A model generated the notes under the pieces. It saw only the letters and a list, made by a program, of their open reading frames with translations. It had not been told where the DNA came from and ran no database searches. A stretch of 64,000 nt of DNA. Source: Streptomyces sp. ICC1 (GTDB taxonomy: Bacteria; Actinomycetota; Actinomycetes; Streptomycetales; Streptomycetaceae). The first letter of the stretch is position 1. Each line of letters opens with the position of its first letter. Made by a program: the position numbers and the translations under genes. The stretch lies in assembly GCF_003287935.1 (NCBI RefSeq), contig NZ_CP030287.1, forward strand, positions 3,500,267 through 3,564,266, in the 5' to 3' direction. This document shows, one piece after another, positions 11,441-19,236 of the stretch.

Positions 11441-11974
11441 TCAGGCCGGACGGGTGGTTCCCGGGCGGCAGCGCACGTCCGGGTTGTAGAGCGCGAACCG
11501 GCCGCTCGGGTTCTCCTTCCACAGCCAGACGCGCAGGGTGTAGTGGGCGGGCTGGCCCGGGAACTTTCCGGGGATCGGCCCGTTGAACGCGGCCCCGAAG
11601 AGGTTCGCGGGGCGGTTCGGACCGGTGGAGGTCCACTCCAGGGCGACGAGCCTGCGGCTGCCCCGGACGTCGTCCTCGTAGATCAGGGCGGTGGGCTTCG
11701 AGGGGTCGCGGGAGTCGTCGTGGGCGTGGTTGAAGTGGGGGTAACCGAGCCCCCCGGCCCCGGGCTTGCCGGGGACGCAGTAGGTGTCGGGCACGTAGCC
11801 GGCGGCGGTGGCGGTACGGGTGTGCTGGTACTTGGCGGTCGCGCGGTACGCGGCGGCGAGCTGGAGGGAATCGGCCGGTGCCGGTGCCGGTGCCGGTGCC
11901 TGCGGCGCGAGGGCGGGGGCGGCGCCGGCCAGGGCCAGGGCGGCCAGGGCCAGGAGGCCGGTAACAGGGATCAT
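11441..11974 (-). CDS. Secreted protein of unknown function, paralogue 2
   Basis: 177-residue secreted protein with a signal peptide (MIPVTGLLALAALALAGAAP) and an Ala-Pro repeat at the mature N-terminus. It is homologous over its length to the protein encoded 98 bases downstream (TAKYQHTR, GYPHFNHAHDD, PTALIYEDD, VALEWTST, NPSGRFALYNPDVRC), so the two arose by tandem duplication. It lacks the His-rich tail of its partner. The start is the first ATG giving a signal peptide; its ribosome-binding site is weak. No known function recognised. Confidence 0.8.
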   Translation of the reverse strand: MIPVTGLLALAALALAGAAPALAPQAPAPAPAPADSLQLAAAYRATAKYQHTRTATAAGYVPDTYCVPGKPGAGGLGYPHFNHAHDDSRDPSKPTALIYEDDVRGSRRLVALEWTSTGPNRPANLFGAAFNGPIPGKFPGQPAHYTLRVWLWKENPSGRFALYNPDVRCRPGTTRPA

Positions 11975-12198
11975 CCCCGCAGCCTGCGCTCCGGCTGCCG
12001 CGCCTGCCAGACGACTGACCCGACGAGCCGCCCCCCAACCGGGTCGGGCCGGTGCAGCCCCGCCGGCGCGCCCGGAGCCCCTCCCGGCCCCTCCCAGCCC
12101 CGCCGGCGTTGGAGGCGCGGGTCCGGGCCGGCCCGGGGAACGGTGGAAGGGTGGGTAGGGGACGAGCCCCGCGCAGCGGAAGCCCGGTGGTCGTGCGC

Positions 12199-12300
12199 GG
12201 CGCCGCTGTTGCGGCCGGCGCCGTAGTCGGCGGCGAGGGCGTCCTCCAGGGGGAGGACGCCGCTGGGGTAGCCGCCCGCCAGGATCTGGTGGAAACGGTG
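12199..12300 (-). pseudogene. Remnant of a GntR-type winged-helix DNA-binding domain
   Basis: On the minus strand an uninterrupted stretch reads HQILAGGYPSGVLPLEDA, then LAADYGAGRNS. This matches the I-L-x-G-x-Y-P-x-G ... L-P-x-E-x-x-L-A-x-x-Y-G-x-x-R-N pattern of GntR-family wing-helix domains. Homology stops abruptly after RNS: there is no start codon context, no VREAL helix and no effector domain. The rest of 11975-12365 is very GC-rich with no other gene that I can support. Probably a decayed regulator gene. Confidence 0.45.
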
Positions 12301-12365
12301 GGGTGGGGGGAAGATCCGCCACCCCGCCGTTTCCGGTCGTCCAGAGGTGTGGACGCGGCGTCACA

Positions 12366-13592
12366 TCACTGCGCGGCGCCCACGATGCGGCCGGTGACCT
12401 CGCCGAGGCCCACACGGGTGCCGTGGGCGCCCGGCGCCCAGGCGGTGAGGGTGACGGTGTCCCCGTCCTCCAGGAAGGTGCGCTTGCCGTCCGTGAGCTC
12501 GATGGCGTCGCGGCCGTTCCAGGTGAGCTCCAGCAGCGAGCCGCGCTGGCCGGTCTCCGGGCCGCTGACGGTGCCCGAGCCGTAGACGTCGCCGGTGCGC
12601 AGGGAGGCGCCGTTGACGGTCATGTGGGCGAGCTGCTGGGCGGCGGTCCAGTACATCGACGCGAACGGCGGGTGCGCCACCTCCTGCCCGTTGATGGAGA
12701 CGGTGATGTGCAGGTCGAAGCCGCCGGGGCGCTCGGCGGCGGCGTCGTCCAGGTAGGGCAGGAGCGGGAAGTCGCGGGCGGGCGGGGTGACACGGGCCCC
12801 GTCCAGGGCCTCCAGCGGGGTGACCCAGGCGGAGACGGAGGTGGCGAAGGACTTGCCGAGGAAGGGGCCGAGCGGCACGTACTCCCAGGCCTGGATGTCG
12901 CGCGCGGACCAGTCGTTGAGCAGGAACAGGCCGAAGACGTGGTCCTCGAAGTCGCCCAGGGCCACCGGGCTGCCCAGCTCGGAGGGGGTGCCGACGACGA
13001 AGCCGACCTCGGCCTCGATGTCGAGCTTGACGGACGGCCCGAAGACGGGCGCCGGGTCGGCGGGCGCCTTGCGCTGCCCGGAGGGGCGTACGACATCGGT
13101 GCCGGAGACGACGATCGTCCCGGCGCGGCCGTGGTAACCGATCGGCAGGTGCTTCCAGTTGGGGGTCAGCGCGTCGCCGTCCGGGCGGAACATCTGCCCG
13201 ACGTTGGTGGCGTGGTGCTCGCTCGCGTAGAAGTCGACGTAGTCGGCGACCTCGTACGGGAGGTGCAGCACGACCTCGTCCAGCGGCAGCAGGTGCGGCT
13301 CCACGGCGGGCCGGTGGCCGGGGTCGGTGACCCAGGCGGTCAGCGCGCGGCGCACGTCGTGCCAGGCGGTGCGGCCCGCGGCGAGCAGCGGGTTGAGCGT
13401 GGGCTGTCCGAGCAGTCCGGTGTACGGGGACCCGAGCGCGGCGGCGGCCGCCCCCGCGTCGAGCACGTGGCCGCCGATGCGGACGCCGATCCGGCGCCGG
13501 GCCTCACCGGCGGTGGAGAACACGCCGTAGGGGAGGTTGTGCGGCCCGAACGGGTCGCCCTCGGGAACATCGAGGGGGCTCTGCTGGGGCAT
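12366..13592 (-). CDS. fahA: Fumarylacetoacetase
   Basis: Hydrolyses 4-fumarylacetoacetate to fumarate and acetoacetate, the last step of tyrosine/homogentisate catabolism (408 aa, normal length). An N-terminal SH3-like domain is followed by the catalytic domain with VDFYASEHHATNVGQMFR, IEAEVGFVVG (metal-binding Glu pair) and NDWSARDIQAWEY. The ATG start is preceded by GCGAGG. It stands alone; no other tyrosine-catabolism gene is visible in the window. Confidence 0.96.
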   Translation of the reverse strand: MPQQSPLDVPEGDPFGPHNLPYGVFSTAGEARRRIGVRIGGHVLDAGAAAAALGSPYTGLLGQPTLNPLLAAGRTAWHDVRRALTAWVTDPGHRPAVEPHLLPLDEVVLHLPYEVADYVDFYASEHHATNVGQMFRPDGDALTPNWKHLPIGYHGRAGTIVVSGTDVVRPSGQRKAPADPAPVFGPSVKLDIEAEVGFVVGTPSELGSPVALGDFEDHVFGLFLLNDWSARDIQAWEYVPLGPFLGKSFATSVSAWVTPLEALDGARVTPPARDFPLLPYLDDAAAERPGGFDLHITVSINGQEVAHPPFASMYWTAAQQLAHMTVNGASLRTGDVYGSGTVSGPETGQRGSLLELTWNGRDAIELTDGKRTFLEDGDTVTLTAWAPGAHGTRVGLGEVTGRIVGAAQ

Positions 13593-13720
13593 GGGGTACT
13601 GCCTCGCTTTCGACGCGGTCCGGGGGTGTCCCGGGAGCTTGTTGACACGTTACGGGGCTGGTGGGGCGTGCGGGAGGCCGGATTCGGGCACTATTTGTAG
13701 GACTTGTCCGAGCGGGTCCG

Positions 13721-13733
13721 TATCCTTGAACCC
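13721..13733 (+). promoter_or_regulatory. Probable -10 element giving a leaderless mRNA for the HAD gene
   Basis: TATCCT (13721-13726) is followed by exactly 7 bases and then the GTG at 13734, so transcription would start at or next to the start codon. No ribosome-binding site precedes the GTG. A clear -35 hexamer is not visible. Confidence 0.45.
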
Positions 13734-14540
13734 GTGACTTCCGCCCTCCCCTATGCACTCGTGGCCACCGACCTGGACGGGACTCTGCTGCGCGCCGGAG
13801 ACACCGTCTCGGCCCGCTCCCACACCGCTCTCGCCGCCGCCCGTGCGGCCGGCGCCCGGCACATCATCGTGACAGGCCGCCCCGTCCCGCAGGTCCGCCA
13901 CGTCCTGGACGGCCTCGGCTACACGGGGCTCGCGGTGTGCGGGCAGGGCGCGCAGGTCTACGACGCGGCGGCCGGGCTGCTGCTGCACTCCGTGGCCATG
14001 GACCGGGAGCTGGCCGAGGTCGCGCTCGGGAAGATCGAGGCGGAGGTCGGGGAGGTCTACGCGGCGGTCAACCAGGAAGGCCTCGACGCGGAGATGCTGA
14101 TAGGGCCGGGCTACCGGATGTGGCACCCGCACCTGCCGACGGTGCGGGTGGCGCGGCGGTCCGACCTCTGGGCTTCGCCGATCAACAAGGTGCTGCTCCA
14201 GCACCCGCGGCTGTCGGACGACGAGCTGACGGCGGTGGCCCGTTCGGTCGTCGGGGACCTGGTCAACGTCACGATGGCCGGGGAGCACACGGTCGAGCTC
14301 CAGCCGCCGGGCATCGACAAGGCGAGCGGGCTGGCGGTGGCGGCGTCGCTTTTGGACGTCACCGGGTCGTCGACCATCGCCTTCGGCGACATGCCGAACG
14401 ACATCCCGATGTTCGCGTGGGCGGGCCATGGTGTGGCGATGGCGGGGGCGCACCGGGAGCTGTTGGCCGTCGCGGATGAGGTCACGCTCTCGAACGAGGC
14501 GGATGGTGTCGCGGTGGTGCTGGAGCGGGTCTTCGCCTGA
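13734..14540 (+). CDS. HAD-family phosphatase (Cof-like)
   Basis: Haloacid-dehalogenase-superfamily hydrolase of the Cof/YidA type (268 aa), probably a sugar-phosphate or other small-molecule phosphatase. Motif I is DLDGTLL (nucleophile Asp), motif II is the Thr in IIVTGRP, and motif IV is FGDMPNDIPMF. KAS before the C-terminal part supplies the usual Lys. I prefer GTG 13734 over an in-frame TTG at 13704 because of the promoter spacing described separately. The substrate cannot be told from sequence. Confidence 0.9.
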   Translation: MTSALPYALVATDLDGTLLRAGDTVSARSHTALAAARAAGARHIIVTGRPVPQVRHVLDGLGYTGLAVCGQGAQVYDAAAGLLLHSVAMDRELAEVALGKIEAEVGEVYAAVNQEGLDAEMLIGPGYRMWHPHLPTVRVARRSDLWASPINKVLLQHPRLSDDELTAVARSVVGDLVNVTMAGEHTVELQPPGIDKASGLAVAASLLDVTGSSTIAFGDMPNDIPMFAWAGHGVAMAGAHRELLAVADEVTLSNEADGVAVVLERVFA

Positions 14541-14550
14541 GGGTCGGCTG

Positions 14551-14615
14551 CCGGGGACCAGTCCCCGGACCCCTGCGCCTCAAACTCCCCCAGCTACCGC
14601 TGGGAGGGGCCCCCG
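14551..14615. repeat. Two adjacent palindromes downstream of the HAD gene
   Basis: CCGGGGAC/GTCCCCGG (14551-14568) is followed by a second hairpin built on CCCCCAGCTACCGCTGGGAG. The second sequence looks like a short palindromic repeat scattered between genes in many Streptomyces genomes; that is from memory and was not checked. It may act as a terminator. Confidence 0.5.
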
Positions 14616-14690
14616 GGCGGGCTGGATGTGGCCGGCGCGGGCGTTTGTGTGTACGGGTCTAGGCTCGGGCCGACCCCAGCCCCCGGCGGT

Positions 14691-15587
14691 CTAGCCTCGG
14701 GCCGGCGGCCGGGGGAGGTCCGGCTCCCGTGCCCGTTCGGCGTTGAACTGGGCTCCGGTGAGCAGCGCGAGGTTCGCGAACCAGAGCCAGATGACGAAGA
14801 CCACGATGCCGGCCAGCGAACCGTAGAGCCGGCCGTAGGTGTCCAGCTCCGTGTACAGCGTGAAGAGCCCCGAGGCGGCCAGCCAGAGCAGGGCCGCCAG
14901 TACGCCGCCGGGCAGTCCCCGGCGGGTCCCGCGGCTCTGGGCCGGGCCGGTCCGGAAGAGCATCAGCACCAGCAGGGTGACGACCGCCAGCAGCACGGGC
15001 CAGCGCAGGAGCGCGAGGCCCTCGGCGCCGGGCCCGCCCGCGGCCCGCGCCACCCATCGGGCCGTCGGCCCGGACACCACCAGCCCCACCGCGCCGACGA
15101 CGAGCAGGACCAGCAGCAGCACGGCGTTGACGATCAGGGTGTGGGCGGCGCGCAGCGCGGTCCGGGTGTCCGGCACCCGGTGCATCGCGTGCAGGGCACG
15201 GCGGAACACCGCCAGGTAACTGCACGCCGACCACAGGGCGCTCAGCACTCCGCTGATCAACAGGGCCCATACCGAGGAGTGTTCCGCCGCGAGCCCGCCG
15301 AGCGCTTCGCGCAGCACCTGCGCCGACTGGGGCGGCACGTACGAGGTGAGCTGGGCGGTCAGCCGGTCCCTCGTGGCCCCGCCCAGCAGCCCCACGAGGG
15401 AGACCGCGATGACGAGCGCGGGCAGGAGCGCCAGTACGGCGTAGTAGGTGAGGGCGGCCGCGTGGTCGGCGAGGTTGTCGGTCCACACGCGGACGGCCGT
15501 GCGCCGCAGCTCGGCACGGGTGCGCGCCACGGGGGCCGCGCCGTACGGACGGGCTCGGCCTGATGCGCTGCGGGGGATGTCGGTCAT
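14691..15587 (-). CDS. YihY/BrkB-family membrane protein
   Basis: Polytopic membrane protein (298 aa) of the YihY/virulence factor BrkB family, which includes proteins once called RNase BN. The family signature DNLADHAAALTYYAVLALLPALV sits near the N-terminus, and six hydrophobic segments follow, ending in YGSLAGIVVFVIWLWFANLALLTGAQFNAE. Start chosen at the ATG encoding MTDIPRS; longer in-frame starts would add only low-complexity sequence. It is divergent from the VanZ-like gene. Function in streptomycetes is unknown. Confidence 0.88.
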   Translation of the reverse strand: MTDIPRSASGRARPYGAAPVARTRAELRRTAVRVWTDNLADHAAALTYYAVLALLPALVIAVSLVGLLGGATRDRLTAQLTSYVPPQSAQVLREALGGLAAEHSSVWALLISGVLSALWSACSYLAVFRRALHAMHRVPDTRTALRAAHTLIVNAVLLLVLLVVGAVGLVVSGPTARWVARAAGGPGAEGLALLRWPVLLAVVTLLVLMLFRTGPAQSRGTRRGLPGGVLAALLWLAASGLFTLYTELDTYGRLYGSLAGIVVFVIWLWFANLALLTGAQFNAERAREPDLPRPPARG

Positions 15588-15723
15588 GCCGTGCGAGTGC
15601 CCGACAGGGCTGTGCGCATGCGCCCGGGAAGCCCCGTGTACGGGCCACCGGGCCACCGGGCCCGCCGTGACGGGCCGTCGGCGGTGCGCGCGTACCGGAC
15701 CGGGCCCGGGGTAGACGCGCCGC

Positions 15724-16308
15724 ATGAAATGGACATACGCGCCGCGGCGCGCCGAGGAGCCGGACACCGGGGCCGTCGCGGCCCCCTGGACACGACGCCG
15801 TCCGGCACACCCCGCCGTCCGGGCGCTGGCCATGCTGGCGGCCTTCGTCGGGACCGTCCTGTTCAGCGTGGTCCTGGCCCGGCTCACGCTGGAACCGTCC
15901 GCCGCCTCGGTGGCCCTCGTGCACAGCAACGTCCGGCCCGGCCATTCGATCAGCGCCTACCTGGACGGGGCGTCGACCACCGAGGCGGTGCGCCAGCTGG
16001 GCGGGAACCTGCTGCTGGGCCTGCCGTTCGGGGTGCTCCTGCCCGTCCTCATGCCCCCGGCCCGGGGACTGCTGCGGGTCGCCGCGGTGACGGTCTGTCT
16101 GATGACGCTGGTGGAGCTCATCCAGGGCGCGCTCGTCACGGGACGCGTCTTCGACATCGACGACGTCATCCTCAACACGGCCGGAGCGCTCCTCGGCTAC
16201 CTGCTGATCGGCCGGCGGCTGGGCCGGGCCGTGCACCCGCGCCGCCGGCACTGGTGGCACCGGGCCGGCCGCCGCGGAAAGGGGACCCCCGCGCCAAGTG
16301 ACTCGTGA
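15724..16308 (+). CDS. VanZ-family membrane protein
   Basis: Membrane protein (194 aa) with the VanZ-like fold: NLLLGLPFGVLLPVL, then TLVELIQGALVTGRVFDIDDVILNTAGALLGYLL. About five hydrophobic segments are followed by a basic C-terminus. VanZ of enterococci contributes to low-level teicoplanin resistance, but most family members have no known role. TAGACG lies 6 bases before the ATG, so the mRNA may be leaderless. Confidence 0.85.
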   Translation: MKWTYAPRRAEEPDTGAVAAPWTRRRPAHPAVRALAMLAAFVGTVLFSVVLARLTLEPSAASVALVHSNVRPGHSISAYLDGASTTEAVRQLGGNLLLGLPFGVLLPVLMPPARGLLRVAAVTVCLMTLVELIQGALVTGRVFDIDDVILNTAGALLGYLLIGRRLGRAVHPRRRHWWHRAGRRGKGTPAPSDS

Positions 16309-16323
16309 GTACTGCACACCCCG

Positions 16324-16349
16324 GCGGTGACAGCGGTGACTGTCACCGC
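16324..16349 (+). promoter_or_regulatory. GCGGTGAC direct and inverted repeats in the ramC promoter region
   Basis: GCGGTGAC occurs at 16324-16331 and again at 16333-16340, followed after one base by its exact reverse complement GTCACCGC at 16342-16349. The second and third copies form a perfect 17-base palindrome. It lies 51 bases before the ramC start, the position expected for an activator site. RamR is the obvious candidate (inference). Confidence 0.55.
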
Positions 16350-16399
16350 ACGCACCGGGCGTGACACGGTCGGTACTGCAACCGACCGAGGGAGCAGGT

Positions 16400-18955
16400 G
16401 TGAACAAGGGGTACGCCGCCTTCTGCGACGCCGACCGCTGGTTCTACGACGCGCCGTACCGGCGCGCCGCGGAGAGCTACCCGGCCGCCCTCGCCCCCGT
16501 CCCGCAGGGATGGCGCTCCCACCGGAGCGGCGACTGGCTCGCGCTGCGGCCGGACGACGCCGAACTTCCCGCACAGGGCTGGAAGATCCACGTCTCGGCC
16601 ACGCTCGACAACGCCGAGGCACTGCTGACGACCGTGTACGAGTACTGCACCGCCCGGCGGATCGCCTTCAAGTTCGTCCCGAGCCGCTACCTGCTGCACC
16701 TGCGCAACGCCAAGTACGCCGAGCGCGCGGCGAGCGGCAAGTTCATCACCGTCTACCCGGCCGGCGAGCAGCAGTGCCGGCGGATCGCGGAGGACCTCGA
16801 CGCCGCGCTGGCGGGAGCGGCCGGCCCGTACATCCTCAGCGATCTGCGCTGGGGCGCCGGACCGGTCCACCTCCGCTACGGCAGCTTCACCCTGCGGCAC
16901 TGCTACGACGAGCACGGCGAGCTGGTCCCGGCGATCGAGACGCCCGACGGGCGCCTCGTGCCGGACCGCCGGGGACCGGTCTTCCAGCCGCCCGAGTGGC
17001 TCGAACTCCCCGCGTTCCTGAAGCCCCACCTCGAAGCGCGCTCCGCGCTCACCCTGACCGGCATCCCCTTCACGGTGGAGCGGGCGCTGCACTTCTCCAA
17101 CGGCGGCGGCGTCTACGTCGGCAAGGACACCCGCACCGGCGAGTCCGTCGTCCTGAAGGAGGCCCGGCCGTACGCGGGCCTCGCCGCCGACGGAGCCGAC
17201 GCCGTGACCCGCCTGCACCGCGAACAGGCCGCACTGGAAAGGCTGGCGGGACTGGACTGCGTCCCGGCGGTCCGCGGCACCTTCACCGTCGGCGACCACC
17301 ACTTCCTGGTGCTGGAACACCTCGCGGGCAAACCGCTCAACACCTACTTCGCCCGCCGCCACCCGCTGATCGAGGCGGACCCCGACCCGGCGGAACTCGC
17401 CTCCTACACCGAGTGGGCGCTCACCGTGCACCGCCGGGTCACCGAGGCCGTCGACGCCGTGCACGCCCGCGGCGTGGTCTTCAACGACCTCCACCTCTTC
17501 AACATCATGGTCGCGGAGGACGAGAGCGGCGAACCCGCCGTCTCGCTCCTGGACTTCGAAGCCGCCGCGCACGTCGACGAGGGACTGCGGCAGACCGTCG
17601 CCAACCCCGCCTTCGTCGCCCCGGCCGAGCGGCGCGGGTTCTCCGTCGACCGCTACGCCCTCGCCTGCCTGCGCCTCGCCCTGTTCCTCCCGCTGACCAG
17701 CCTCCTCGTCCTCGACCGGGCCAAGGCCGCCCATCTGGCCGCCGTGGCCGCCGAACAGTTCCCCGTGCCGCGGCAGTTCCTCGACGAGGCCGTCGAGGAG
17801 ATCATGTCCGGCGTCCCGCGGGGCGCACCGGGAAGCCGCCTGCCCGCACCGGCCGGACCGTACCTGCCGGTCGAGCCGCGGGAATGGCCCGCCGCGCGTA
17901 CGTCGATGACCGCCGCGCTCCGCGCGAGCGCCACCCCGGACCGCGAGGACCGCCTCGTCCCCGGCGACATCGCGCAGTTCGCGAACGCCGGCGGAGGCAT
18001 CGGCTTCGGCCACGGGATCGCCGGAGTGCTCCACGCCCTCGCCGAGACCGGGGGCGAACCCTGGCCCGAGGCCGAGGAATGGCTGCTCGCCCGGACCGGG
18101 CAACCGCAGTCCGGCACCCCGCTCGGCTTCTACGACGGCCTCGCCGGCACGGCCTGGACCCTGCAACGCCTCGGACACCCGGGCCGCGCCCTCGACCTCG
18201 CCGAACAGCTGCTCCACCAGCCCTGGGAGAGCGCGGGCCCCGACCTGTACGGCGGACTCGCCGGCATCGGCCTCGCCCTGGACGCGCTGGGCACCGCGAG
18301 CGGCGAGAGCGAGCTGCACGCCGCGGCCCTGCGCTGCGCCGAACTGCTCGCCCGGCCCGAACACCGCCCCGCCCGCGCGGGACTGCTGTACGGACACTCC
18401 GGCCCGGCCCTCCTCCTCGTCCGGCTGTACGAGCGCACCGGCGACAAGGAACTCCTGACCCAGGCCGCCCAGGCCCTGCACCGGGACCTCGACCGGTGCG
18501 TCACCAGCGCGTTCGGCACCCTCCAGGTGAACGAGGGCTGGCGCACGATGCCGTACCTCGGGGAGGGCAGCGTCGGCATCGGCATGGTGCTCGACGACTG
18601 GCTGGAGCACGGCCCGGACGAGCGCTTCGAGCAGGCCCGGCGCGAGATCGTACGAGCGGCGCAAGCGACCTTCTACGCCCAGCCAGGGCTGATGCGCGGC
18701 GCCGCCGGCATGGTCCTGCACCTGGCCCGGACCACCACGCCCGGCCCGGGCACCGGACCCGGGGACGTCGCCCGCCAGATCGACGCGCTGGCCCGGCACG
18801 CCGTCCCGTACCAGGGCCATCTGGCCTTCCCCGGCGAGCAGATGATGCGGCTGTCCATGGACCTCTCCACGGGCACGGCCGGCGTCCTCCTCGCCCTCGG
18901 CAGCGCCGCGCCCGGCGGGCGCGCGCACCTGCCGTTCCTCCCGCCGCTGCGCTAG
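16400..18955 (+). CDS. ramC: Class III lanthionine synthetase RamC (SapB maturation)
   Basis: Three-domain LanKC enzyme (851 aa) that phosphorylates Ser residues of the RamS precursor, eliminates phosphate and forms lanthionine rings. The N-terminal lyase region contains FKFVPSRYLLHLRNAKYAER. The kinase domain has VLKEARPYAG (ATP-binding Lys), FNDLHLFNIM (catalytic loop) and LLDFEAA (DFG equivalent). The C-terminal cyclase-like domain has GLLYGHSGPALLL and GWRTMPYLGEGSVGIG but no Cys/His zinc ligands, as expected for class III. GTG 16400 is preceded by GAGGGAG; a GTG at 16361 has no such site. First gene of ramCSAB. Confidence 0.95.
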   Translation: MNKGYAAFCDADRWFYDAPYRRAAESYPAALAPVPQGWRSHRSGDWLALRPDDAELPAQGWKIHVSATLDNAEALLTTVYEYCTARRIAFKFVPSRYLLHLRNAKYAERAASGKFITVYPAGEQQCRRIAEDLDAALAGAAGPYILSDLRWGAGPVHLRYGSFTLRHCYDEHGELVPAIETPDGRLVPDRRGPVFQPPEWLELPAFLKPHLEARSALTLTGIPFTVERALHFSNGGGVYVGKDTRTGESVVLKEARPYAGLAADGADAVTRLHREQAALERLAGLDCVPAVRGTFTVGDHHFLVLEHLAGKPLNTYFARRHPLIEADPDPAELASYTEWALTVHRRVTEAVDAVHARGVVFNDLHLFNIMVAEDESGEPAVSLLDFEAAAHVDEGLRQTVANPAFVAPAERRGFSVDRYALACLRLALFLPLTSLLVLDRAKAAHLAAVAAEQFPVPRQFLDEAVEEIMSGVPRGAPGSRLPAPAGPYLPVEPREWPAARTSMTAALRASATPDREDRLVPGDIAQFANAGGGIGFGHGIAGVLHALAETGGEPWPEAEEWLLARTGQPQSGTPLGFYDGLAGTAWTLQRLGHPGRALDLAEQLLHQPWESAGPDLYGGLAGIGLALDALGTASGESELHAAALRCAELLARPEHRPARAGLLYGHSGPALLLVRLYERTGDKELLTQAAQALHRDLDRCVTSAFGTLQVNEGWRTMPYLGEGSVGIGMVLDDWLEHGPDERFEQARREIVRAAQATFYAQPGLMRGAAGMVLHLARTTTPGPGTGPGDVARQIDALARHAVPYQGHLAFPGEQMMRLSMDLSTGTAGVLLALGSAAPGGRAHLPFLPPLR

Positions 18956-19030
18956 CGCGGCGGCCCCAGAGCCGGCCCCGTCCGGGGCCGTGACCCGACG
19001 CACCACTCGACGGAAGAAGAGGAAACAGCC

Positions 19031-19168
19031 ATGACGCTTCTTGACCTGCAGTCGATGGAGACCCCGAAGGAAGAGACCACCGAGCTGCACGGCGGCGGTG
19101 GCGGCGGCAGCCGGGCCAGCCTGCTGCTCTGCGGCGACAGCAGCCTGAGCATCACGACCTGTAACTGA
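19031..19168 (+). CDS. ramS: SapB precursor peptide RamS
   Basis: 45-residue lanthipeptide precursor. The core ends GSRASLLLCGDSSLSITTCN, which from memory is identical to the S. coelicolor SapB core except at its first residue. Two Cys (34 and 44) and the Ser residues before them form the two rings of SapB. The leader contains LLDLQSMETPKEE, the synthetase-recognition region. Unusually, six consecutive Gly (21-26) sit at the leader-core junction. GAGG lies 8 bases before the ATG. SapB is a secreted surfactant that lets aerial hyphae escape the wet surface. Confidence 0.96.
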   Translation: MTLLDLQSMETPKEETTELHGGGGGGSRASLLLCGDSSLSITTCN

Positions 19169-19181
19169 CCCAGGTCACATC

Positions 19182-19209
19182 GGGCCCGGGCGGTTCACCG
19201 CCCGGGCCC
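19182..19209 (+). terminator. Hairpin between ramS and ramA (probable partial terminator)
   Basis: Perfect 12-base arms (19182-19193, 19198-19209) around a TTCA loop, just after the ramS stop. There is no U-tract. Placed between a high-demand precursor gene and the transporter genes, it probably lowers read-through into ramAB or stabilises the ramS message (inference). Confidence 0.6.
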
Positions 19210-19236
19210 GCACCACACCCCTGGAGGCACCCGCCG

